Assembly (NCBI GenBank): GCA_016215445.1
Contig: JACRJL010000003.1
Coordinates: 1 to 64,000 of the forward strand
Direction: 5' to 3'
Origin: Candidatus Roizmanbacteria bacterium
GTDB taxonomy: Bacteria > Patescibacteriota > Microgenomatia > UBA1406 > GWC2-37-13
DNA: 64,000 nucleotides
Part shown: positions 9,050-17,074 of the stretch, piece by piece
Position numbering within the stretch: position 1 is the first letter of the stretch
How the letters are laid out: each line of letters opens with the position of its first letter
Made by a program: the position numbers and the translations under genes
Notes under the pieces: model-generated
Database searches by the model: none
What the model saw: the letters and a program-made list of their open reading frames with translations, nothing else
What the model was told of the DNA's origin: nothing

Positions 9050-10333
9050 TTAACTACCTTTGCTTAGTGACTCAAGAAATTCCTTGTTATTTTTCGTCTT
9101 TGACAGTTTTTCGATCAAGGCAGTCAACCTTTCCTCGCCGTTTAATAGACCAAGCATTCTCCTCAAAGTCCCTACCTTATTCAATATTTCCTTATCATAA
9201 AGGAGTTCTTCGTGGCGAGTACCTGATTTTTCAACGTCGATAGCTGGATAGATCCTTTTGTCGGCAAGAGTCCGATCAAGGTGAATTTCCATGTTGCCTG
9301 TGCCTTTGAGTTCTTCATAAATCAGATCGTCCATTCGGCTCTCGGTTCCGACCAAAGCCGTGCCAATAATAGTTAAACTTCCGCCTTCCTCACAGTTGCG
9401 GGCTGCCCCCAAAAACTTCTTGGCTGGATACAAGGCAGACGGGTCAAAACCGCCTGATAGACTTCTTCCTGTGCCTGTAACTGACAGATTAAGAGCCCGG
9501 GCGAGCCTTGTGACTGAATCCAATAATATGATGACATTTTGACCCATTTCCACTAGTCTTTTTGCCCGATCCAGTGCCAGATTGGCAACTTTTATCTGTT
9601 GTCGAGGCGATTCGTCAAAATTAGAAGCGGCTACTTCACCTTTAATGAATCTTTTTATCTCAGTAACCTCCTCTGGCCTTTCCCCGATTAATATCGCCAT
9701 CAAATAAGCATCTTTGTAGTTGGTGGCAATGCCTTGCGCGATTTCTTTTAAGAAAGTCGTCTTACCGGCTTTGGGCTGGGAAACGATCAAAGCTCTCTGG
9801 CCAAAACCAACCGGTGATACCAAGTCAGTAATCCTCGTTGAAAGAACGTCTTTGTCTGTTTCCAGTTTAATCTGTTTATTGGGATGAAGCGAGGTCAATT
9901 CATCAAAATTTTTTCTTTTGGCACTCTGTTCTTCTGTCAATTCGACTCCATTAATTTTTTTTATTAAAAGTAGAGAGTGAAACCTTTCTCCTTCTTTTGG
10001 AGGTCGGGCTAAACCCTCAACTTCGTCGCCGCGCCTTAGCCAAAAACGCCTAATCTGAGAAGTCGATACATAGATGTCGGCATCTGGAGACAAGACGTAG
10101 TTCTTCCGCAAAAATCCATAACCACCAAAGGTTATATCTAATACGCCTTTAGCTTCATAGCTAATTTTCAGATCTTCCCTTAATCTTTCTTCTAAAGGCA
10201 CTTCCCGATTGAGTCTTACCGGTGGAGGAGTTTTTTCGATTGGTTTTTCCTCTTTAGGCACGATCGGCTTCTCCTCAATCTTAGAAATCAGAGCGGAAAC
10301 ATCAAGCGGCTTGTCATCAGTTTTTTTAACCAT
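9050..10333 (-). CDS. rho: Transcription termination factor Rho
   Basis: 427 residues. An acidic Pro-rich N-terminus replaces the usual N-terminal helix bundle; the RNA-binding cold-shock-like domain covers about 58-128 (GVLDITFGGYGFLR, DIYVSTSQIRRF). The ATPase core has Walker A QPKAGKTTFLK at about 186-196, Walker B VIILLDSVTRLAR, and the Q/R-loop regions SLTIIGTALV and LDRTLADKRIYPAID. It is an RNA-dependent helicase that ends transcription. A strongly promoted structured RNA candidate occupies the 300 bases upstream on the same strand and may act as its leader; Rho is autoregulated in other bacteria. Confidence 0.96.
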   Translation of the reverse strand: MVKKTDDKPLDVSALISKIEEKPIVPKEEKPIEKTPPPVRLNREVPLEERLREDLKISYEAKGVLDITFGGYGFLRKNYVLSPDADIYVSTSQIRRFWLRRGDEVEGLARPPKEGERFHSLLLIKKINGVELTEEQSAKRKNFDELTSLHPNKQIKLETDKDVLSTRITDLVSPVGFGQRALIVSQPKAGKTTFLKEIAQGIATNYKDAYLMAILIGERPEEVTEIKRFIKGEVAASNFDESPRQQIKVANLALDRAKRLVEMGQNVIILLDSVTRLARALNLSVTGTGRSLSGGFDPSALYPAKKFLGAARNCEEGGSLTIIGTALVGTESRMDDLIYEELKGTGNMEIHLDRTLADKRIYPAIDVEKSGTRHEELLYDKEILNKVGTLRRMLGLLNGEERLTALIEKLSKTKNNKEFLESLSKGS

Positions 10334-10404
10334 AAAAATAAAAAATTATTAATTCAAAAAAACAAATCTATTGATTCTTGAAAGTAATTTCCATGAAGTA
10401 ATAG

Positions 10405-10604
10405 AGGATCCCCCTTGGATGAGGTTAGATTGACTTTTTCCCTGGAAAGAAATGGGATGACGTCTCTCGACAACGCTAGGCGGTGGCAAGAAAACCGTCT
10501 GATAGTCACGCTCAAGCGTGAGTTACCCTTTTTTTTAAATTGCGTAGAGAAAAAGTTACACCGAATAAAACTTCGGGCCTTTCCTTTCCTCATTAGGAGG
10601 ATCT
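10405..10604 (-). ncRNA. Structured RNA candidate of unknown family (possible rho leader)
   Basis: The 303-base gap before rho holds no convincing gene but a compact RNA-like fold. It opens at 10603 with GATCCTCC and ATGAGG, and closes at 10407-10424 with CCTCAT and GGGGGATC, giving a two-part terminal stem across about 195 bases. Inside are a CCGAA/TTCGG hairpin, a long-range stem AACTTTTTCTC with GGGAAAAAGTC, a perfect TCACGC-TTGA-GCGTGA hairpin and a CGG/CCG arm. A consensus promoter ends seven bases before the first stem, so transcription should start at the base of the fold. I could not match it to SRP, 6S, tmRNA, RNase P or a riboswitch. It could be a free RNA or a regulatory leader. 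Confidence 0.55.
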
Positions 10605-10611
10605 AAAACTT

Positions 10612-10640
10612 AGTATATAGAGCGAAATTACTTTTGTCAA
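10612..10640 (-). promoter_or_regulatory. Consensus sigma70 promoter for the structured RNA/rho
   Basis: TTGACA at 10635-10640, a 17-base spacer and TATACT at 10612-10617. The expected start site is near 10604, where the terminal stem of the RNA candidate begins. The -35 lies at the end of the upstream gene. Confidence 0.8.
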
Positions 10641-12382
10641 GGAACAAATTTATTTCGTTTTATATAGATGATTACGCCAGCAGTAACAAGTAAAAGCAAT
10701 AATATTGCAAAAATAATTATCATAATAATACTTCTTGAACTATTTGCGTTGCTTGTTCCAACCTTATTAGCTGGTGTTGGGCTGATTGTCTTTACAATAT
10801 CGTTTAACTCACCGGTTTTTGGATTTATTATCGGCTGGTCATATTTCGTTCCAGCCATTAAATTGATTTTTTCCGTTTCCAAATATGAGTCATTGCTTTT
10901 TACAAATTCCGAAGTTGTTTGGATAGTTGTTTTGCCTGATACCGAATCGACTATTTCTAGATAAAATTCCAAAGGAGGTAAATTTTTCTTGTAGATAGTG
11001 AAGAATCCACTGTCGTCGGCAGTCGCTGTATAATAAATTGACTTATTTAATAATCTAACATTTATCTTGGCCCCAGGAATAGGTTCTTTATTCGCATAAT
11101 AGGCAAAACCCTCGACATGGCGAAGTATCGGATCAAAATGAACTGTATTTTCATCAGACGTGGAATCTTCAATTTTAATAGATTGCTGAGCTTTCACTTC
11201 CTTAACAAAAAAAGAAATTATCTTGTCGAATAATCTCGTCACTGGATTTGTCGACAATGGATAATATTTAGAATCAAGAATATATTCTATATCCACTCCT
11301 TCTTGAGGAACATCAGAAGCCTTTATCATAATTGTGCAAAAGCCCTCTTTATCTGAATAAACTGATTCTGTCTGAGTACAAACCCAACCGCTACTAAGAT
11401 TTGTGACTATTTTTGTTCTTGGATGCGAGACTCTGAATTCAATCTTGGCATATTCCTGACCAAGATTCCAAACAATATCTTGAGTTTTGAAAATAGTCGT
11501 CGGTTCTCTATGATAAGGAGTGTTTTTAGGCTTTACTGGGATATCATAACGTTGCGGGTCATTTTTACTTTCAAAAAAAGCCGGACCTCCTGAGATATAT
11601 AGTTTCTCGTATAGTTCAGAATATAATGAATTAGGAGTAACTTGTACAAAATCATGATTTGCCATCGAGTCAACTTTTAGTTTATATTTACCGTCGACCT
11701 CAAGAAAGATATTATATTTTCCCAAGTCATCAATAGGGGTATTGTTTGAAGGAGTATTGACGAAGTTACCTGCTTCATCGAGAAGAGTTACTTTTGCTTC
11801 ATTCATACCTAAAGGTTCAAGTGATATAGAATCAAATACACGGCCATAAGGATCCCAATAGACAGAAAGACATTGCCCTTCAGATCCGGCTACTTGAAAC
11901 TCTGTTTCTGACAACTGCTGTGATGGATCCCGTCCCTCACCGCCTCTGGCAACAGATAAAGGCTCATGAATAGCGTAAATCGAATACCAAACGTGGTCGG
12001 AAGGATTTGAGATTGCTCCAGAAATATCTTTAAACTCACCGGGTGGAAATTTGTGGGGGTCGGTTCCACCACCTACAGTAACATTCGGCAAACCTCCTCC
12101 TGGTTGTCCAAAATAACGAGTGTCTTTTACAGCATCATAAACAGTGCAATTATTGCCTTCACAAATACCAATATCGCAAGGACTATCTGAACTACAGACT
12201 CCCGAAAATGTCACCTGATCAACTTCCGGCGGCCATCCGCCCTTTTGACCGTTAACTGACACACACTCCATGACATAAGGAGGCTTTAAATCAGATGTTG
12301 GATCTGTATCGACAGTTTGTGCTGAAGAAACATTAACTAAAACAAATAGAAAGGAAAATAAAAGGAGAAAAAAGTTCTTCAT
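10637..12382 (-). CDS. Large secreted protein with carboxypeptidase-regulatory-like domain and C-terminal membrane anchor
   Basis: About 581 residues from the ATG at 12382. A clear signal peptide (KNFFLLLFSFLFVLVNVSSAQ) starts it and a hydrophobic helix (IIMIIIFAILLLLLVTAGVIIYI) plus basic tail ends it, so most of the protein is outside and held in the membrane. Residues in the last third (VEGFAYYANKEPIPGAKINV, then FFTIYKKNLPP) look like a CnaB/carboxypeptidase-regulatory beta-sandwich. The middle is Cys-containing and unrecognised. The start is fixed by a promoter (TTGACA at 12412-12417, TATATA at 12389-12394) whose -10 ends six bases before the ATG. It is probably a structural surface protein. 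Confidence 0.7.
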   Translation of the reverse strand: MKNFFLLLFSFLFVLVNVSSAQTVDTDPTSDLKPPYVMECVSVNGQKGGWPPEVDQVTFSGVCSSDSPCDIGICEGNNCTVYDAVKDTRYFGQPGGGLPNVTVGGGTDPHKFPPGEFKDISGAISNPSDHVWYSIYAIHEPLSVARGGEGRDPSQQLSETEFQVAGSEGQCLSVYWDPYGRVFDSISLEPLGMNEAKVTLLDEAGNFVNTPSNNTPIDDLGKYNIFLEVDGKYKLKVDSMANHDFVQVTPNSLYSELYEKLYISGGPAFFESKNDPQRYDIPVKPKNTPYHREPTTIFKTQDIVWNLGQEYAKIEFRVSHPRTKIVTNLSSGWVCTQTESVYSDKEGFCTIMIKASDVPQEGVDIEYILDSKYYPLSTNPVTRLFDKIISFFVKEVKAQQSIKIEDSTSDENTVHFDPILRHVEGFAYYANKEPIPGAKINVRLLNKSIYYTATADDSGFFTIYKKNLPPLEFYLEIVDSVSGKTTIQTTSEFVKSNDSYLETEKINLMAGTKYDQPIINPKTGELNDIVKTISPTPANKVGTSNANSSRSIIMIIIFAILLLLLVTAGVIIYIKRNKFVP

Positions 12383-12388
12383 AATATA

Positions 12389-12417
12389 TATATAGATTAT
12401 ATAAGTATCTGTGTCAA
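12389..12417 (-). promoter_or_regulatory. Promoter of the anchored surface protein, leaderless
   Basis: TTGACA at 12412-12417, 17-base spacer, TATATA at 12389-12394, six bases before the ATG at 12382. It is back to back with the -10 of the divergent gene at 12441. Confidence 0.65.
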
Positions 12418-12440
12418 GGTTATTTGTTATACTTTTATTC

Positions 12441-12710
12441 ATGAATAAGCCCTTGCTGTTTATTTTTTTTCTCATTTTTATTTTGACTTTTATCTTGGGG
12501 GTACGCTACGGTCAGAGGGTAGAGAAAAATAACAAAGCCGTTGACTATCTCTTATCAATCACCCCGACTCCTCGTCCCCCGACCCCAACGCCAATCAAAT
12601 ATAAAGATTACAAAAGTAAAAAATGGGGATTAAAATTCACCTACCCTGCCGGTCTTGAAGTCAAAGAGTCAACAGATTCTCCAGTAGTTTTATTCGAGAT
12701 TAAAAAATGA
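12441..12710 (+). CDS. Small membrane-anchored protein of unknown function
   Basis: 89 residues. A single N-terminal membrane helix (LLFIFFLIFILTFILGV) is followed by a Pro/Thr-rich linker (ITPTPRPPTPTP) and a short domain with KWGLKFTYPAGLEV, a pattern common in CPR surface lipoprotein-like proteins. A TATACT box at 12428-12433 lies seven bases before the ATG, supporting this start and leaderless transcription. Its stop overlaps the start of fmt by four bases (ATGA), so the two are translationally coupled. No function can be assigned. Confidence 0.65.
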   Translation: MNKPLLFIFFLIFILTFILGVRYGQRVEKNNKAVDYLLSITPTPRPPTPTPIKYKDYKSKKWGLKFTYPAGLEVKESTDSPVVLFEIKK

Positions 12711-13699
12711 AAAAGATAAATCTTGCCTTTTTCGGCTCGCCTCAGTTCTCCGCTGATTTTTTAGAAAAACTATTGACTGACAAACACTTACTTCGATTAA
12801 TCGAAGTGAAATTAATAGTCACCCAACCCGACAGTCCTATCGGCCGCAAACAAGTTATGACGCCAACGCCTGTTAAGCAAGTCGCTTTAAAAATTAAAAA
12901 TTTAGACATTGAAGACTCATTAAAAACTGAAAATTTTAAACTGAAAATTTCCCAAGTTGACCTAGCTTTGATATACTTTTACGGACAGATCATCCCTTAT
13001 GAATTTCTTTCCAAGCCGAAATTTGGCTTCTGGAACATTCATTTTTCCGCTTTACCGAAACTTCGTGGACCGGCCCCGACGGCTTTCTCATTGGTTTTGG
13101 GTGAGGAAAAAACCGCCATATCACTCGTTCAAACAGACGAAAAAATCGACCACGGAGATTTAGTCAACCAGCTGTCAGTAAAAATCTCTCCTGTTGAAAA
13201 AAGAGATGCTTTGGCAAAAAGATTAGGAGATTTGTCTTATGATTTTACAGTCAACGAAATAGAAAAACTTTCCAGGGGAAAAGTAAAGTTGACACCTCAA
13301 GACCACAGTCAGTCAACCTATGCCAGATTTCCAACCAAAGAAGATGGTTTTATTCCTCTATCCGTCTTAAAAAAGTCATTGAAAAATGAACCTTTGCAAG
13401 AATTTGAAATTCCAAAACTTCTATTTGATTATCTTTATAAATACAAACTGCTTGAAAATTGGAAATTAAAGATTCAAAATTCTGCAAAGATTATTTACGA
13501 CTATTTCCGCGGACTTTATCCTTGGCCAGGTATTTGGACCCTTCTTCCCAACGGCAAACGCCTTAAAATCACCGAAATGAAACTTGATAACTTGAAAAAC
13601 TTGACGAACTTGAAACTTATAAAAGTTCAGCTTGAAGGTAAAAACGAGGTAGATTTTGAAACGTTTAATAAAGCTTACAAAGTATTTGGAAAGTCTTGA
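12707..13699 (+). CDS. fmt: Methionyl-tRNA formyltransferase
   Basis: 330 residues, transferring a formyl group from 10-formyl-THF to initiator Met-tRNA. The catalytic triad is present as N110, H112 (FWNIHFSALPKLRGPAP) and D148 (KIDHGD). The N-terminal FFGSPQF fold and the basic C-terminal RNA-binding domain (GLYPWPGIW) are intact. Three surface stretches look like repeat-derived low-complexity inserts: LKTENFKLKIS near 72, LLENWKLKIQNS near 255, and LDNLKNLTNLKL near the end, the last encoded by a 9-base degenerate tandem repeat around 13581-13620. The 3' end overlaps the convergent gene by 25 bases. Confidence 0.95.
   Translation: MKKINLAFFGSPQFSADFLEKLLTDKHLLRLIEVKLIVTQPDSPIGRKQVMTPTPVKQVALKIKNLDIEDSLKTENFKLKISQVDLALIYFYGQIIPYEFLSKPKFGFWNIHFSALPKLRGPAPTAFSLVLGEEKTAISLVQTDEKIDHGDLVNQLSVKISPVEKRDALAKRLGDLSYDFTVNEIEKLSRGKVKLTPQDHSQSTYARFPTKEDGFIPLSVLKKSLKNEPLQEFEIPKLLFDYLYKYKLLENWKLKIQNSAKIIYDYFRGLYPWPGIWTLLPNGKRLKITEMKLDNLKNLTNLKLIKVQLEGKNEVDFETFNKAYKVFGKS
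13581..13620 (+). repeat. Nine-base degenerate tandem repeat inside fmt
   Basis: Four to five units of the type AACTTGANR in a row are read in frame by fmt as LDNLKNLTNLKL. The same unit recurs in eno (43559-43590) and beside the four-helix-bundle gene and dprA. Confidence 0.6.
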
Positions 13700-14868
13700 A
13701 TTTGAGTTGTAACTTCTTCTTGAACCTCGCCGATCATAATCTTTCCACCTCTTTGACTGATCCAGTCTTGGATAAACTTAATTCCTAACAGTTTGTTTGC
13801 GATTTGAGCAGACAGTTCCAAACTGGGTGTTTCTATAAGTAGATTTTTTGTATCTGTAAATCCCTTAGACGGGTCGTTCCCCAAAGCGTTTGATAGAGGA
13901 TAATATATTTGACCGGCGATAGACTTAAGATTAACGTCCTCGATAGAAATTTCGCCTGTGGCTGATTTTAAAAATGGTTGTCGGATAACAAAAGCCTTAT
14001 TTGGTTCTCCAAAAGTCTCTGGAAATCTCAGAGCCATCGGCATCGGGCAGGTGGAGATGACTACGGTTGAAGGATTTTGGATTCTCTGTCTTTCGATAAA
14101 TCCCGGATCTTTTTCTAACCTTTTCAGTGCCTTAGTTCTGTTTTTCCTAATGATTTTTCTAAATATTGGATCTATGTTTTCAAATTTTAACTCGGGGAAA
14201 ATGTCGCTTCCAATTGTTAGAAAATCTTTCAAATTATCTATTTGGCCTTTTGCAAATCTCATTAAATAATCGTATGTTAATTTGTACTCTCTACCACTTA
14301 TAAGCTCAATAATTGGAAAAGCACCGTAGGTGAGATGGTCAGCCAATACTCCCAAAACCGGCTTACCTGATAGTTTAGCTGCTTCCTTAACAATCTTATT
14401 GACGTTCTCAAAAAATTCCGGTGTCACCCGTTGTTCTAGAAATTCGTCAAGATCTTGATTTTCAACTACGACTTCCCCTTTTCTTAACTTGCTGCTTGTG
14501 TCAATTCCTCCACATCCAGCGATCTCTCCCGTATTATTGATTTTTTCATGGTCAAAATGGCCTACAACCACTATCTGACCGACATAATCATGCTGTAAAA
14601 GATTAATAAAAGGCTTTAGATCTCCTGAGCTGGCAATTGAAGCAATCGATACTATTTTTGGTCCTTCAAATAGTTGAGCCGTGACAATTCTGGCGTCTCC
14701 GCAGACGATATATAAGGTCATTTGTCCATCTCTGGCTTCTTTGGCTTTTCTCCACTCTGAACGATTGAGAATAGCCTTTACGGAATGATTGTCTTTAAGA
14801 AGCGACTGCGGAGTTATTCTTAATTCAGGAGGTGGTTGTCCTTGTTCTATTCGTCTTGGTAAACTCAT
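13675..14868 (-). CDS. Carbonic-anhydrase-like protein, divergent
   Basis: 397 residues. The N-terminal half carries the beta-type carbonic anhydrase zinc pattern: C56-x-D58-x-R60 (IVCGDARIV) followed by H104 and C119 in GHFDHEKINNTGEIAGCGG. The wide His-Cys spacing is closer to carboxysomal CsoSCA enzymes than to ordinary beta enzymes, where it is H-x-x-C. The C-terminal 200 residues are unrecognised. A shorter protein at 24112-24873 has the same layout. Reversible CO2 hydration is possible but not proven; the fold may serve another role. The gene stands alone, converging on fmt. Confidence 0.55.
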   Translation of the reverse strand: MSLPRRIEQGQPPPELRITPQSLLKDNHSVKAILNRSEWRKAKEARDGQMTLYIVCGDARIVTAQLFEGPKIVSIASIASSGDLKPFINLLQHDYVGQIVVVGHFDHEKINNTGEIAGCGGIDTSSKLRKGEVVVENQDLDEFLEQRVTPEFFENVNKIVKEAAKLSGKPVLGVLADHLTYGAFPIIELISGREYKLTYDYLMRFAKGQIDNLKDFLTIGSDIFPELKFENIDPIFRKIIRKNRTKALKRLEKDPGFIERQRIQNPSTVVISTCPMPMALRFPETFGEPNKAFVIRQPFLKSATGEISIEDVNLKSIAGQIYYPLSNALGNDPSKGFTDTKNLLIETPSLELSAQIANKLLGIKFIQDWISQRGGKIMIGEVQEEVTTQIQDFPNTL

Positions 14869-14933
14869 TTAAACAAGAATTTGTAAAACTCATTATACCA
14901 TAAATACCCTATAATATGTAAGAAATTAGGAGA

Positions 14934-15713
14934 TTAGACTTTAAATAGGCTTCCCACTAAATATCCTACTGCCGCCGAAGCCATGCCGATGACGGCGATT
15001 TCAACTCCTTGCCTAACCAATTGACGGCCAAGCGTCTTTTTTGCCTTGTAATAACCAACAACAAAAAGCACCAAAGTTGAAACTATAATAGATAAAATAA
15101 TTGACTGTCTAACCGGCAAAAAGAAAAAAGCCGTTAAAGGAATAATTGAACCGATAAAAGACGACAGACCGACAATAAAAGCTGAAGGTAAAGCCTGTTT
15201 TCTGTTTGTCGGTTCAAGCTTTAATTCCTGTTCCATCATTACTTTCAACCAGATTTCATCATTGGAAGTTATCCTGTTGACGATTTCATTTAATATTTTT
15301 CCTTCAAATCCGTAGTTTTCATACAAGGCTTTGATTTCTTCTCTTTCCCCTTCCGGAACGTGTTTGATTTCCCATTTTTCCCGCTCATATTCTGACTGGT
15401 AGTAGTCTGCTTCGGCAAGACGAGAAGTATAAGCAACTGCTGCCATGGAAATCGATTCGGCAAAAGTGGCTGCCAATCCGGCCACGATAATAACTTTTGA
15501 GTCTGAAGTAGCAGCCGCAACACCAAGGATAACACCTAAAACATTGACCAATCCATCCTGTCCTCCTAAGATAATTTCCGGAAGATTAAAGTTACGCAGA
15601 TGCGCTTCGTGGTGATGAATAGAGTGATGAATGGCGTCAACTGTATGGGTTTTTTTTATTAATGACACGTCTCTTTTCAAGAATCCTTCCCTGGCTTTAT
15701 CAACTCTACTCAT
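14934..15713 (-). CDS. VIT1/CCC1-family membrane transporter (ferritin-like/rubrerythrin insert type)
   Basis: 259 residues with two pairs of membrane helices. The first contains GGQDGLVNVLGVILGVAAAT and FAESISMAAVAYTSR, hallmark motifs of the VIT/CCC1 family of vacuolar iron or manganese transporters. A cytosolic Glu-rich segment (ESEYEREKWEIKHVPEGEREEIKALY-like, about 105-165) separates them, probably metal-binding. His-rich IHHSIHHHEAH precedes the first helix. It probably exports Fe2+ or Mn2+. The start overlaps the tgt stop as ATGA, making it the third cistron of a queA-tgt-vit run. Confidence 0.85.
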   Translation of the reverse strand: MSRVDKAREGFLKRDVSLIKKTHTVDAIHHSIHHHEAHLRNFNLPEIILGGQDGLVNVLGVILGVAAATSDSKVIIVAGLAATFAESISMAAVAYTSRLAEADYYQSEYEREKWEIKHVPEGEREEIKALYENYGFEGKILNEIVNRITSNDEIWLKVMMEQELKLEPTNRKQALPSAFIVGLSSFIGSIIPLTAFFFLPVRQSIILSIIVSTLVLFVVGYYKAKKTLGRQLVRQGVEIAVIGMASAAVGYLVGSLFKV

Positions 15714-17074
15714 ATTAAATCCTGACTGATCAACGCTCTAATTTTCTCAAATAATTTTTCCATTGTCCAAAGATTGTGGTAAGTAGCCAGTGTATACCCA
15801 AGAATTTCTCTTTGTTTAAATAAGTGATGAAGATAGGACTTGGTAAAATTTTCACAGACATAACAATTACAGTTAATGTCTAGTTTTTCTAAGTTATTTT
15901 TATAAATAGTTTTAAAAATATCAATATCAGAGTCCGAGGTACCCGTTTTGAACGACCTTGGGAGGTGCGCAGTGGAGCGAGCACGCCCACGAGGAGTGAA
16001 AAACGCGGTGCCGAGAACAAATGAAGTTTGATAAATCCTTCCCATTCTCGCCAATCTCGTCGGTTCAACACAATCAAAAGTATCAATTCCATGTTTTACC
16101 AAGTCAATAATGTCATCAACCTGTCCGACCCCAAGTAAATGTACTGGGCGATCCTTGGGCAGATAATCAGCTACCCATTTCACCTGCTCCCGCATTTCTT
16201 TTTTTGATTCTCCTACTGAAACTCCACCAATAGCTATGCCAGGAGTATTTTGTGAAACAACAAACTCGGCTGATTTTTTCCGTAAATCCTCATAAGTTGC
16301 CCCTTGAATAACACCATAGAGATATTGATTAACTTTTGAAGGCGAGGACAACAAATTTTTTGCACTTTTGGGGTAGTGACCCCGCTGTGATAAAAAATTT
16401 CGTTGTCGAGCCCTAAACGAAACACATCGTTTCAACCATTCATGCGTTCTCTCCATTGCCTTTTGGGCATATTCATGCGTCGCCGGATAATAAGTACACT
16501 CATCAAATGCCATATTAATATCAGCGCCAATCTTAGCCTGGTATTCCATAGACTTTTCCGGAGTAAATTCGATCAATTTTCCATCAAATGTAGACCTGAA
16601 TTTAACTCCGTCTTCACTTATTTTTACTACCATCGGCTGTTCCTCTCCTCTAATATCGGCTTTTTTCGCTTGGTCTTTTAAGGGCGAGGACAACAAATTT
16701 TTTTCACTTTTGGGGTAGGGGCCCCACTGTGATAAAAAATTTCGTTCTCGAGCCCGATTATTTTTAGCCAGTGAAAAAACTTGAAACCCTCCGGAATCGC
16801 TCATCAAAGGAATATCCAATCCTGAATATTTATGAATCCCACCGGCTTTTTCAATAATTTCCGCTCCCGGATGAGTTACTAAATGATAAGTATTAACAAA
16901 GGCAACTTGAGTCCCGATATCTTTTAACAATTCCGGAGTCAACGCCTTGACTGTTCCTTTTGTCCCGACTGCCACGAATGCCGGTGTCTTAACTACACCA
17001 TGGCTTGTTTTTATTTCTCCTAAGCGAGCTTTTGATTTTTTGGATTTATGCGTGACTTTAAAAAAACTATTCAT
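15710..17074 (-). CDS. tgt: Queuine tRNA-ribosyltransferase with three in-frame palindromic inserts
   Basis: 454 residues, about 75 longer than usual. It exchanges the wobble guanine of GUN tRNAs for a 7-deazaguanine. Catalytic D93 (MSDSGGFQ), the nucleophile in IDTFDCVEPTRLARMGR (D334) and the zinc site CNCYVC with a downstream His are all kept. The excess is three inserts at about 107-132 (RARERNFLSQWGPYPKSEKN), 221-246 (RARQRNFLSQRGHYPKSAKN) and 355-380 (FTPRGRARSTAHLPRSFK), each encoded by a palindromic element. All fall between conserved blocks, so activity is probably retained. It overlaps queA and the VIT gene by four bases each. Confidence 0.93.
   Translation of the reverse strand: MNSFFKVTHKSKKSKARLGEIKTSHGVVKTPAFVAVGTKGTVKALTPELLKDIGTQVAFVNTYHLVTHPGAEIIEKAGGIHKYSGLDIPLMSDSGGFQVFSLAKNNRARERNFLSQWGPYPKSEKNLLSSPLKDQAKKADIRGEEQPMVVKISEDGVKFRSTFDGKLIEFTPEKSMEYQAKIGADINMAFDECTYYPATHEYAQKAMERTHEWLKRCVSFRARQRNFLSQRGHYPKSAKNLLSSPSKVNQYLYGVIQGATYEDLRKKSAEFVVSQNTPGIAIGGVSVGESKKEMREQVKWVADYLPKDRPVHLLGVGQVDDIIDLVKHGIDTFDCVEPTRLARMGRIYQTSFVLGTAFFTPRGRARSTAHLPRSFKTGTSDSDIDIFKTIYKNNLEKLDINCNCYVCENFTKSYLHHLFKQREILGYTLATYHNLWTMEKLFEKIRALISQDLI
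15929..16018 (-). repeat. Palindromic element, family B, inside tgt
   Basis: Arms GAGGTACCCGTTTT and AAAACGCGGTGCC enclose the B core GGGAGGTGCGCAGTGGAGCG continuing into AGCACGCCCAC. The variable bases GGTACC/GGTGCC pair with one wobble. It encodes TPRGRARSTAHLPRSFK in tgt. Boundaries are approximate. Confidence 0.75.
16341..16413 (-). repeat. Palindromic element, family A, inside tgt (second)
   Basis: Variable arm bases GACAAC and GTTGTC are perfectly complementary. The A core is GGGGTAGTGACCCCGCTGTG. It encodes ARQRNFLSQRGHYPKSAKNL and adds about 24 codons. Confidence 0.9.
16682..16755 (-). repeat. Palindromic element, family A, inside tgt (first)
   Basis: Same arms and core as the neighbouring copy (GGGGTAGGGGCCCC core); variable bases GACAAC/GTTCTC with one mismatch. 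It encodes ARERNFLSQWGPYPKSEKNL. Confidence 0.9.

Noticed and set aside
10354-10606. Two open frames of 79 (minus) and 63 (plus) codons in the region before rho
   Set aside because: They lie in the structured RNA candidate, overlap each other on both strands and have no protein-like composition or neighbour spacing.
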